A stretch of 35,206 bases of DNA from Polaribacter sp. Lineage in GTDB: Bacteria; Bacteroidota; Bacteroidia; Flavobacteriales; Flavobacteriaceae. The notes under the pieces are model-generated. The model worked only from the letters and a program-made list of their open reading frames with translations. It did no database searches and had not been told where the DNA came from. The DNA is taken from contig JAQXAP010000107.1 of NCBI GenBank assembly GCA_029252865.1, forward strand, positions 1-35,206. The letters run 5' to 3'. Positions 7,628 to 16,700 of this stretch are shown here, in pieces (the first letter of the stretch is position 1; each line of letters begins with the position of its first letter). The translations under genes were made by a program, and so were the position numbers.

Positions 7628-7900
7628 ATGAAAAGTATCTTTAGAGTTGTTAGCTTTCTAGAAGGGGTTTCTTACTTATTATTAATGAGCTTAGGCTTAT
7701 ATTACAAATACGCCTTAAATGACCCTACTTTTGTAAAAATGTTTGGAATGCCTCATGGCATTTTATTTATGTTGTATATTATTTTATCTGCGATGCTTAA
7801 AAAAGAAATGAACTGGAGTGGTAAAACTTTAGGAATTGTATTATTAGCTTCCATTTTACCTTTTGGTACCTTTTATATTGACAGAAAGTATTTGAGATAA
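7628..7900 (+). CDS. DUF3817 family integral membrane protein
   Basis: A 90-residue protein with about three hydrophobic segments. The family pattern is clear: an early FLEGVSYLLL, then the central KMFGMPHGILFMLYI (PHG in a membrane segment), and a last segment ending LPFGTFYIDRKYL. DUF3817 proteins are small membrane proteins of unknown role. A related domain is found fused to or beside transporters in other phyla, but no function can be assigned here. The ATG at 7628 is preferred over the upstream TTG at 7598, because that TTG lies within a TAnnTTTG promoter element. The gene is inserted between moaE and moaD but points the opposite way. Its stop is only three bases from the moaD stop, so the two genes converge tail to tail. 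Confidence 0.85.
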   Translation: MKSIFRVVSFLEGVSYLLLMSLGLYYKYALNDPTFVKMFGMPHGILFMLYIILSAMLKKEMNWSGKTLGIVLLASILPFGTFYIDRKYLR

Positions 7901-7903
7901 TTT

Positions 7904-8146
7904 TTAACCTCCACTTACAGGAGGAATAATAGCAACTACGTCATTCTCTTCTAAGACTAAATCATCTACTGCATAACTTTCATTTACAGCAATTGCATAA
8001 GAAGCGATGTTTTTTAATTGCGGATATTTTTCATTCAACAAGCTTTTAAGATTTGAGATAGTAAAAGCTTCAATAACCTCTAACTCTAGGCTTGAGGCAC
8101 CTAACAAATCTGTTGTAATTCCGAAAAAAAGTATTTGGACTTTCAT
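7904..8146 (-). CDS. moaD: Molybdopterin synthase sulfur carrier subunit MoaD
   Basis: A small ubiquitin-like sulfur carrier. Its C-terminal Gly-Gly is adenylated and thiocarboxylated, then donates sulfur within the MoaD-MoaE complex. The 80-residue product ends ...DVVAIIPPVSGG, with the required terminal diglycine, and starts MKVQILFFGITTDLLG, typical of MoaD. The reading frame is open further upstream (to 8224), but the ATG at 8144-8146 gives the canonical N-terminus, and the longer version would run into the DUF5686 coding region. It follows the DUF5686 gene by 13 bases on the same strand and is probably on its transcript. It ends three bases from the stop of the convergent DUF3817 gene. 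Confidence 0.92.
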   Translation of the reverse strand: MKVQILFFGITTDLLGASSLELEVIEAFTISNLKSLLNEKYPQLKNIASYAIAVNESYAVDDLVLEENDVVAIIPPVSGG

Positions 8147-8159
8147 GTCCCAAAAATAA

Positions 8160-10628
8160 TTAAAACATCCTAAATCGTAACAACAAACCATCATTTTTAA
8201 TTCCTCCTGAATTAGAACGAACATAATCCACTCTTAAAAAACGCCATTTACCAAAACCTATATTGTCTAGACCTACAGAGAACTCTGTGTAGGCATTTTT
8301 ATCAGCCATCAGTAAAGTTTTTGCACCGCCAACTAAATAAAAGTTCAATTTATTTACCAAAGGGATTTTACCCAAAATAGCTCCTTTAAAGTTATGCTCA
8401 AAATGTGCCTCTACGTATTTATCATTTGTATAAAACTGATAATAATCTAACAGACCAAAACTATTTAATTCATTATCTGTTACAAAAATCAATTGATTAC
8501 CATTGACTTGTAATTTATCCATAAAAGCAATATTTCGCCTCTTTACAAATAATCCTCCCCTTACATTATATGAAAAACCTCCATAATTACCAGCACTTAC
8601 ATCTTGTCGTAAATTTGCTGTAAATAAATCTGAATTGAAGGTAGAACTTGTCGCTCCAAAAGATTTTCTATAATTGACACTTAATGATGGATATTTATCA
8701 TTTCCTATATTTTCCTTTATATTAGGATAAGACAGGTATTTTTGATTGAAGATAAAAGTTGCCCCCACATTGAAGATCGCTATTTTATGTTTTGTAAAAC
8801 CCGGATTTGTAAAATTTGTTTTATCTAAAGGATTATTAGATGTGTAAGGGTCATTTTTACTTTGACGAGCAAAAGAATAATTAGTCGTATTGAAAAGCGG
8901 TTTTCTATTCGCGTATTCTAGAGAAGAAGAAAAATAAATTCCGTTATTAATTTCTTCTGAATAACTCACTTTTGCAAATTCTTTTTCATAAATTTTGATA
9001 TAATTATCCCTCATTAATAAAGAGCGAATCACATTATCCATTTTAGAAATTGGTTCATTTCCATTAAATTGAGAAGTTGTAACACCTCCAGAAACTAATA
9101 TTTTGGGCCTAGAAATATTATTCCATTTTTTACTAAAAGATAACGTTGGTCTTATCTGTTTATCTGAGAAACCATAATTAGCTTTCACTCCAGCGGTCCA
9201 CCATTTTCCCGTTTTATTTTGTTGATTGAAATAACTAAAACCTAACGATGCGTTAAAACCTTGAACTGGATTAAATCCTAAATCATCTATTAAACCATTA
9301 AAAGATAACGACCAATTTTCGTATGAATCACGATATGTATACCCTGCAATTGGTGAAAGAAAATTGAACTGATTTTGCTTTTTATTTATAGAATCTAAAT
9401 ATTTTTTAGATTTACGCACAATCTTAATGCTATCTTTAATTTGATAATCTTTAATTTCTTCAATTGTTAAAGGGACTGGCCTTAACTTATTCCAATAACG
9501 ATTATCTTTTTTGGTAGCATCTTTTTCAAAAGTTAATATTTCATTTGTAAACGTTTTGTCCTTAAATGAGGGTTTAAAGTTATAATCTGAATATACATAT
9601 GAAAATTTCCCACTAGGCTTAAAACCTAAAACAGAAAAATCAAAATCTATGGTCTGACTAATTAAAACCCAAGCATCTATATTTTCAGAGTAATTGAAAC
9701 CCTGTTTTAGTTTTAATGAATTTACAACAGGAATATTTACTTGTGCTCCAGTGGCAATAACATCTACCCCATATAAAGCCCAATCATCCTCTACAACATA
9801 AATAAACCCATTAAAAACTCGATCATTTTTTCGCTTAGGAATCAATTTTATTTTATTGATAAGCCTCCCGTTTTTGTCATAAAAAATACCGACTAACTTA
9901 AATCGATAATAGCTAAACGCATTTGTAGAAATTGGCGAAATTAAATCGTTAAAAAGAGCAATACTATTATCATATAAATTAATATTAGACTCTTCTGCCC
10001 TATTAAAACTAACACCATTGTCTCGTCCAGAAACCTTAGATGCAATAATTTTTTCATTAAAATTGTCAGGTCTCTTTTGAAAACTAATATCGGATATTGT
10101 CTCTGATAAATAAATAATTCCTGTTCTTGTAGAATCTAATCCACCTCCAAAATCTCCAGTAGTTTGACCAAAGAACTTCTCTGGCGCATTTTTAATTTTC
10201 ATTAATCCTCTAGAGTAAAATTTAGCCGTATAATTAGAATATTTGTTTGTATTCTTCTCTTTATTTGCAATTACATTTCTAATGATTGTATTAGCCGGAT
10301 TGTCTTTTGTAGAAATATAAATTTCATCTAACTGTATTTTTTCCTCATCTAACTTTACATTTAATTCGAAAGGAAAAGATTTAATATTTACTTCTTTTTT
10401 TAGTGTTTTATAACCTAATATTTGATAAACAATTGTGTTTTTACCTTTCTTAGTCAGACTTAAAACATAATCTCCATTATCATTAGAAGTCGTTCCGGCA
10501 ACTGTCTTATCTACATAAACACTCACAAATGATAAAGACGCTCCATTTTTATCTGTTATTTTACCCTTTACCTGTCCAAAAATTATTGATGATATAAAAA
10601 GCAATAGTATAAAAATATTTTTTTTCAT
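8160..10628 (-). CDS. DUF5686 outer-membrane protein with carboxypeptidase-regulatory-like domain
   Basis: An 822-residue secreted protein. Residues 1-19 are a signal peptide ending FGQ. Residues 20-95 or so form a carboxypeptidase-regulatory-like beta-sandwich (VKGKITDKNGASLSFVSVYV ... YQILGYKTLKKEV), the same module found before TonB-dependent receptors. The long remainder matches DUF5686 by pattern, including NPANTIIRNVIANKEKN and NKYSNYTAKFYSRG. It ends in many alternating aromatic/polar strands with a terminal Phe (LLLRFRMF), as expected for an outer-membrane beta-barrel. DUF5686 is common in Bacteroidota and its function is unknown. Its membership next to moaD (13 bases apart) suggests cotranscription rather than shared function. 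No TAnnTTTG promoter was seen upstream. ATG at 10626-10628. Confidence 0.85.
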   Translation of the reverse strand: MKKNIFILLLFISSIIFGQVKGKITDKNGASLSFVSVYVDKTVAGTTSNDNGDYVLSLTKKGKNTIVYQILGYKTLKKEVNIKSFPFELNVKLDEEKIQLDEIYISTKDNPANTIIRNVIANKEKNTNKYSNYTAKFYSRGLMKIKNAPEKFFGQTTGDFGGGLDSTRTGIIYLSETISDISFQKRPDNFNEKIIASKVSGRDNGVSFNRAEESNINLYDNSIALFNDLISPISTNAFSYYRFKLVGIFYDKNGRLINKIKLIPKRKNDRVFNGFIYVVEDDWALYGVDVIATGAQVNIPVVNSLKLKQGFNYSENIDAWVLISQTIDFDFSVLGFKPSGKFSYVYSDYNFKPSFKDKTFTNEILTFEKDATKKDNRYWNKLRPVPLTIEEIKDYQIKDSIKIVRKSKKYLDSINKKQNQFNFLSPIAGYTYRDSYENWSLSFNGLIDDLGFNPVQGFNASLGFSYFNQQNKTGKWWTAGVKANYGFSDKQIRPTLSFSKKWNNISRPKILVSGGVTTSQFNGNEPISKMDNVIRSLLMRDNYIKIYEKEFAKVSYSEEINNGIYFSSSLEYANRKPLFNTTNYSFARQSKNDPYTSNNPLDKTNFTNPGFTKHKIAIFNVGATFIFNQKYLSYPNIKENIGNDKYPSLSVNYRKSFGATSSTFNSDLFTANLRQDVSAGNYGGFSYNVRGGLFVKRRNIAFMDKLQVNGNQLIFVTDNELNSFGLLDYYQFYTNDKYVEAHFEHNFKGAILGKIPLVNKLNFYLVGGAKTLLMADKNAYTEFSVGLDNIGFGKWRFLRVDYVRSNSGGIKNDGLLLRFRMF

Positions 10629-10802
10629 TATTTCGTATTTATTCTTTAGACGCCAACCTCGAATTTATGTTACATAATATATTTAAAAGTTATTAAACGT
10701 ACAATAATGGTTTCTTGTTTTTTTTGCATTGAATATTAAACTTATGGGTTTTTATGATTTTTTAAATCATGAGTGTTTTAATTACATTTTCATTGAAAAG
10801 CT

Positions 10803-10810
10803 TATATTTG
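10803..10810 (+). promoter_or_regulatory. -7 element of the maeB promoter
   Basis: TATATTTG at 10803-10810 is an exact TAnnTTTG, 18 bases before the ATG at 10829. The TTG box is not clear. The element lies inside the longest possible reading frame, which argues that the ATG at 10769 is not the real start. Confidence 0.55.
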
Positions 10811-10828
10811 TTGGTTAAACAAATATTT

Positions 10829-13111
10829 ATGAGCGATTCTAGAAAAAGACACGAAGCTTTACTATATCACGCAAAACCTAAACCAGGTAAGATTGAAGTA
10901 ATACCCACAAAAAAGTATGCAACCCAGCATGACTTAGCTTTAGCCTATTCTCCCGGAGTCGCTGAACCTTGTTTGGAAATTGCGAAAGATAAAAATAACG
11001 TATATAAATACACGTCGAAAGGAAATTTAGTTGCGGTAATTTCTAATGGAACGGCGGTATTAGGACTTGGTGATATTGGCCCTGAAGCATCAAAACCAGT
11101 GATGGAAGGAAAAGGTTTGTTATTTAAAATATTTGCTGATATTGATGTTTTTGATATTGAAGTAGACGCCACCGATGTAGAACATTTTATACAAACAGTA
11201 AAAGCAATTGCTCCAACTTTTGGAGGAATTAATTTAGAAGACATAAAAGCTCCTGAAGCTTTTGAAATTGAAAGACGTCTAAAAGAGGAACTAGATATAC
11301 CCGTAATGCATGATGACCAGCATGGAACTGCAATAATTTCTGCTGCTGCGCTAAAAAATGCGATCGATATTACAGAAAAAGATATTAGTAAAATAACTAT
11401 TGTCGTTAACGGAGCTGGAGCCGCTGCAATTTCCTGTACACGTTTGTATTTAAAATTAGGTGCAAAAAGAGAAAACGTCATTATGTGCGACAGCAAAGGT
11501 GTTATCAGAAAAGATAGAGAAAACCTTACCACTCAAAAAGCAGAATTTGCAACTGATAAAGATTTAAATACTTTAAGTGAAGCAATGCATAACGCAGATG
11601 TTTTTATTGGTTTATCCATAGGAAACGTGGTCTCTCCAGAGATGCTATTAACAATGAAAAAAGACCCAATTGTATTTGCAATGGCAAATCCTGTTGCAGA
11701 AATAGAATACGATTTAGCAGTTGCTACAAGAAATGATATCATTATGGCTACCGGAAGGTCAGACAATCCTAACCAAGTAAATAATGTACTCGGATTTCCA
11801 TTTATTTTTAGAGGTGCTTTAGATGTTAGAGCAACTAAAATTAATGAAGAAATGAAAATGGCTGCTGTACACGCTTTAGCCAGTTTAGCAAAACAATCCG
11901 TGCCAGAGCAAGTAAACATTGTGTATGATGAAGTAAGTTTAGCTTACGGGAGAGAATATATTATTCCAAAACCATTTGACCCGAGATTAATTTATGAAAT
12001 TCCACCAGCAATTGCAAAAGCTGCCATGGATTCTGGAGTTGCTCTAGAACCTATTCAAGATTGGAATAAGTACCGTGAAGAATTAATGGAACGTTCTGGT
12101 TCAGGAAGTAAAGAAATTAGACTTCTACACAACAGAGCAAAAAGCAATAAAAAGCGAATAGTTTTTGCTGAAGCTGATCATTTAGACGTTTTAAAAGCTG
12201 CACAAAGAGTGTATGAAGAAAAACTTGGGGACGTGATTTTACTTGGGCGTAAAGAAGTTATTTTAGAATTAATGGCAGAAATAGGCTTTAATGCAAATGT
12301 TCCTATTTTAGATCCTAAAACTGACGAAGAAAAAGAACGTAGAGGTCGTTTTGGAGAAATTTATTGGAACAATAGACGCCGTAAAGGACGTACATTATCT
12401 GAAGCACAAAAATTAATGCGCGAACGCAATTATTTTGCTGCGATGATGGTAAACGAAGGTGAAGCAGATGCATTAATAACTGGATATTCCAGACCTTACC
12501 CAACAGTTCTAAAACCCATACTAGAACTAATTGAAAAAGATAAGGGGATTACAAAAATAGCAGCTAGTAACCTTATGCTAACCAAGCAAGGACCTTTATT
12601 TTTATCAGACACAACGATTAACATTAACCCAACTGCTAAAGATCTAGTGAAGATTACTCAAATGACAGAAAAGTTTATTAAAATGTTTGGAATGAAAGCA
12701 AACATGGCAATGGTATCATTTTCTAATTTTGGATCGTCAAGCTCAGAGAGTTCAAAAAAAATAACTGAAGCTGTTTCTTATTTACATCGCAATTTCCCAG
12801 ATACTGTGGTGGATGGAGAATTACAAGCAGATTTTGCATTAAACCCAGAAATGTTAGCAAAAGAATTTCCATTTTCTAAACTAAATGGAAAAAAAGTAAA
12901 TGCTTTAATTTTTCCAAATTTAGAATCTGCAAATATGACATACAAGCTATTAAAACAAGTAAACAAAGCAGAATCTATTGGACCTATTATTCTTGGGCTA
13001 AGCAAACCTGTTCATATATTACAATTGGGAGCTAGTGTGGATGAAATGGTAAATATGGCTGCTTTAGCTGTTGTAGATGCACAAGAAAAAGAAAAGAGAA
13101 ACAACAAATAA
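10829..13111 (+). CDS. maeB: NADP-dependent malic enzyme fused to a phosphotransacetylase-like domain (MaeB type)
   Basis: This enzyme decarboxylates malate to pyruvate with NAD(P)+ reduction, linking the TCA cycle to pyruvate and acetyl-CoA metabolism. The 760-residue protein has the malic-enzyme core at residues 1-430: YSPGVAEPC with Tyr40, VMEGKG with Lys95, GGINLEDIKAP with acidic residues 137-138, HDDQHGTAII, and the nucleotide-binding NGAGAAA at 194-200. From about residue 435 (KSNKKRIVFAEADHLDVLKA) to the end is a phosphotransacetylase-like domain. In the MaeB family this domain is thought to sense acetyl-CoA rather than catalyse. The chosen ATG gives MSDSRKRHEALLYHAKP, the usual family start. 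The 20-codon extension upstream overlaps a promoter element. It heads the run maeB-ruvA-sprA. Confidence 0.93.
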   Translation: MSDSRKRHEALLYHAKPKPGKIEVIPTKKYATQHDLALAYSPGVAEPCLEIAKDKNNVYKYTSKGNLVAVISNGTAVLGLGDIGPEASKPVMEGKGLLFKIFADIDVFDIEVDATDVEHFIQTVKAIAPTFGGINLEDIKAPEAFEIERRLKEELDIPVMHDDQHGTAIISAAALKNAIDITEKDISKITIVVNGAGAAAISCTRLYLKLGAKRENVIMCDSKGVIRKDRENLTTQKAEFATDKDLNTLSEAMHNADVFIGLSIGNVVSPEMLLTMKKDPIVFAMANPVAEIEYDLAVATRNDIIMATGRSDNPNQVNNVLGFPFIFRGALDVRATKINEEMKMAAVHALASLAKQSVPEQVNIVYDEVSLAYGREYIIPKPFDPRLIYEIPPAIAKAAMDSGVALEPIQDWNKYREELMERSGSGSKEIRLLHNRAKSNKKRIVFAEADHLDVLKAAQRVYEEKLGDVILLGRKEVILELMAEIGFNANVPILDPKTDEEKERRGRFGEIYWNNRRRKGRTLSEAQKLMRERNYFAAMMVNEGEADALITGYSRPYPTVLKPILELIEKDKGITKIAASNLMLTKQGPLFLSDTTININPTAKDLVKITQMTEKFIKMFGMKANMAMVSFSNFGSSSSESSKKITEAVSYLHRNFPDTVVDGELQADFALNPEMLAKEFPFSKLNGKKVNALIFPNLESANMTYKLLKQVNKAESIGPIILGLSKPVHILQLGASVDEMVNMAALAVVDAQEKEKRNNK

Positions 13112-13145
13112 AAATTACTACATTAGAAGCCTGTAAAACATTTCT

Positions 13146-13727
13146 ATGATTACACAAATTAAAGGGAAATTAGTAGAGAAAAACCCAACAGAGATTGTTG
13201 TAGATTGCAATGGTGTCGGGTACTTACTCCACATTTCACTTAATACTTTCTCTAGCTTAACAGATAATGAAAATGTTATTTTATACACACATTTATCCAT
13301 AAGAGAGGATGCACATACGCTTTTTGGCTTTTTTACAAAAACAGAAAGAGAAGTTTTTAAATTATTAATTTCAGTTTCTGGAGTAGGACCAAGTATTGCA
13401 AGAACTATGCTGTCTTCTATGACAGCTGAAGAAATACAACAGGCAATTGCATCAGAAAACATTCCACTAATTCAATCAGTAAAAGGCATAGGAGCAAAAA
13501 CAGCACAAAGAGTCATTGTAGACTTAAAAGATAAAATTTTAAAAACCTTTAATATTGATAAAGTTTCTACGATTACAAACAATACCAATAAAGATGAAGC
13601 GTTATCTGCTCTAGAAGTCTTAGGCTTTAATAAAAAGCAATCTGATAAGGTTGTATCTATGGTTTTAAAAAATAATCCTGACGCTTCCGTTGAAAATTTA
13701 ATAAAATTATCCTTAAAGAATTTATAA
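13146..13727 (+). CDS. ruvA: Holliday junction branch migration protein RuvA
   Basis: RuvA binds four-way junctions as a tetramer and loads the RuvB motor during recombination repair. The 193-residue protein has the N-terminal OB-like domain (MITQIKGKLVEKNPTEIVVD), then the tandem helix-hairpin-helix motifs SVSGVGPSIARTML (about residues 78-91) and VKGIGAKTAQRVIVDLKD. The small C-terminal RuvB-binding domain (DEALSALEVLGFNKKQSDKV) follows. The length is normal. It follows maeB by 34 bases and precedes sprA by 4 bases, an arrangement shared with other flavobacteria, so it is probably cotranscribed with sprA. No ruvB or ruvC lies in the window. Confidence 0.95.
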   Translation: MITQIKGKLVEKNPTEIVVDCNGVGYLLHISLNTFSSLTDNENVILYTHLSIREDAHTLFGFFTKTEREVFKLLISVSGVGPSIARTMLSSMTAEEIQQAIASENIPLIQSVKGIGAKTAQRVIVDLKDKILKTFNIDKVSTITNNTNKDEALSALEVLGFNKKQSDKVVSMVLKNNPDASVENLIKLSLKNL

Positions 13728-13731
13728 TAAA

Positions 13732-16700
13732 TTGAGTAATTTTTTAAAAAAAACATTCTTATTTTTTTCACTTGCTTTTTTAGCAAACTTATCTGTGCAT
13801 GCACAAATAAATAAAAATAATAATTCTAATTCCGACAAAAGAGATAGTCTAACATTAAGATATAACTTTAAAAAAGACCAAACAGGTGGGCTCTTTTTGG
13901 AGTATCTAGCAACTAAAGAAATTATCTTTGACAAGGATTTAAACAAATATGTAATTATTGAAAAGATTGGTGATTACTACACAAGAACTCCTATATTTCT
14001 TACCCGAAAAGAGTATGCAAAATATCGTTTAAAAAAAGATATGACGCAATACTTTAAAGACAAGGTAAGTGCAACAAACTCAAAGAAAAAAGGGTCCAAA
14101 GATGCTCAAAAAGACCTACTGCCTACTTACTATGTAAATTCAGATTTCTTTGAAACTATTTTTGGAGGAAACACCGTAAAAGTAACTCCAACTGGAAGTC
14201 TGAACTTAAAATTAGGATTTATATATCAAAACACAGAAAACCCACAATTATCAGAGGAAAATAGAAGTAGCTTTACCTTTGATTTTGATCAACAAATTAA
14301 TGCAAGTATTCGTGCGGAAGTGGGCACTCGTTTAGATTTTACTGCAAATTACGACACACAATCCACTTTCGATTTTCAGAATTTGGTAAAAATTGGTTAC
14401 GAACCTACTGAAGATGATATTTTACAAGGAATAGAAGCTGGTAATGTTTCTATGCCGATTAAAAATTCTTTAATTAACGGAGCTCAAAGTTTATTCGGTA
14501 TTAAAACTCAATTAAAATTTGGTAATACAAATATAACTGCTGTTTTTTCTCAACAAAATTCAGAAAGTAAAACAGTTGTTGCGGAAGGAGGAGCGTCAAT
14601 TCAAGAGTTTGAATTACAAGCCACCGATTACGATAACGATCGACACTTTTTCTTAGGTCAATATTTTATTGATAACTATGCAAACTCCTTAAAGAATTAC
14701 CCTTTAATTAATAGTCAAGTTAATATTACAAGGTTAGAAGTTTGGGTAACCAACAGAAACGCGAGTACAGAAGATTTTAGAAGTATCGTTGCCTTTGCTG
14801 ATATTGGTGAATCAGATACCAATGTATTAGTAAATCAAACAGGTGATATACTGCCAACAAACCCACCATCAACTACTGGTGGAAATATTCCAACTAATCA
14901 ATCTAATAGTTTATCAACTTTATTAACAGCCACTAGTGGTATTAGAAGTATTTCTTCAATTAATAGTACATTGAGTTCTTTTAGTAACAACAATATGAAC
15001 GAAGGTACAGACTATTCTGTATTAGAAAATGCTCGAAAATTAGAACCAAATGAATACAATTTAAATGCTCAATTAGGTTTTATTTCTTTAAATAGAAGAT
15101 TAAATGATGGGGAAGTTTTAGCAGTTGCCTATGAATATACTGTTGCTGGCGGTGTAACCGGAAGTACAGATACTTCATTTAAGGTTGGGGAATTTTCAAA
15201 TGATGGAATCTTAGCTCCTCAGACTTTAGCATTGAAACTATTACGTAGCGAAATTTTAAAAACAAAAAGAGACAGAGTTGTAAGTGGCATTACCATAGAA
15301 GAATCTTTTCCTACATGGCGTTTAATGATGAAGAACGTATACGCATTGGGTGCTTTTCCTTTATCACAAGATGGTTTTCTTTTTGAAATACAATATAGAG
15401 ATGATCAAACAGGAATTCCTTCTAACGTATTACAAAATGCAAAAACTGTTGGAATTCCAAATACCCCATTAATTCAAGTTTTAAAATTAGATCAATTAGA
15501 CCAAAGTCAGTTTAGATCTGCCGATGGTTTTTTTGATTATGTAGAGGGTGTTACTGTAAATTCTCAAAATGGTTTTATCTTTTTCCCAGAACCAGAACCT
15601 TTTGGAAACGACTTAGTCCAACAAAATTCTAATGATATTGGTTTAGATGAAACTTTAGATGAAACTTATTTATTTAAAGAACTATACTTAAATACAAAGA
15701 TTAACATACAGAACAATTATCAAAATAAAGATAAGTATTACTTAAAAGGATATTTTAAATCAGAAAATTCTGGTGGAATTCCGATTGGCGCATTTAATGT
15801 TCCAAGAGGTTCTGTAAACGTAACTGCTGGGGGAAGACAACTAGTAGAAGGTGTAGATTACGTTGTAGATTATCAGCTAGGTCGTGTACAAATCATAGAT
15901 CCTGGTCTACAAGCGTCAGGAACACCAATTAGTGTCTCAACAGAAAATAATGCTGTTTTTAATCAACAAAGAAAAACCTTTATGGGGGTTGATGTTGAGC
16001 ATAAATTCTCTGATAAATTAACAGTAGGTGCTACAATCTTAAATGTAAACGAAAGACCTATTACCGCAAAAGTTAATTTTGGTTCAGACCCAATAAACAA
16101 TACCATGTTTGGAGCAAATATAGATTACGCTTCAGAAGTACCTTACTTTACAAAATTGGCAAATAAATTACCTTTTGTAGATACAGATGTGCCTTCTAAT
16201 TTATCGATTAGAGCTGATATGGCATATTTATTGCCTGGAACTCCAAGTGGAATAGATGTAACTGGCGCTGCAACAACATATATCGATGATTTTGAGGCTT
16301 CACAAATTCCCATAAGTATATTATCTCCTTTGGATTGGTATGAAGCAAGTACACCACAAAATAAAGCTAATGATGTTTTTAATGGAACAAGTAGCGATTT
16401 AAATTACAATTACAAAAGAGCAAAATTAGCCTGGTACAATGTAGATCAAATTTTTTATGGTGTCGGGAACACTCCATCAAGCATCAATGCAGATGAACTC
16501 TCTAGAGCAGAAACAAGAAGGGTGAATTACAGAGAATTATTCCCAAATGTTCAATTAGACATCACTCAAAACTCCTTAATTAGAACTCTAGACTTAGCTT
16601 ATTTTCCTGAGGAAAGAGGTTCATATAATTATAACCCTAACGCAACTTTTATTGATGGAAGTGTAACACTGCCCGATCCAGAATCAAATTGGGGTGGAAT

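Noticed and set aside
7912-7928. CCTCC/GGAGG stem at the end of moaD
   Set aside because: It arises from the Pro-Pro and Gly-Gly codons of the conserved MoaD tail, and no T tract follows on either strand.
8147-8224. N-terminal extension of moaD
   Set aside because: The extra 26 codons lie mostly in the end of the DUF5686 gene, and MoaD proteins start at the internal Met.
10769-10828. N-terminal extension of maeB
   Set aside because: It overlaps a TATATTTG promoter element and does not resemble malic enzyme N-termini.
10945-11919. Two minus-strand ORFs (195 and 128 codons) inside maeB
   Set aside because: Both are shadows of the strongly conserved malic-enzyme frame.
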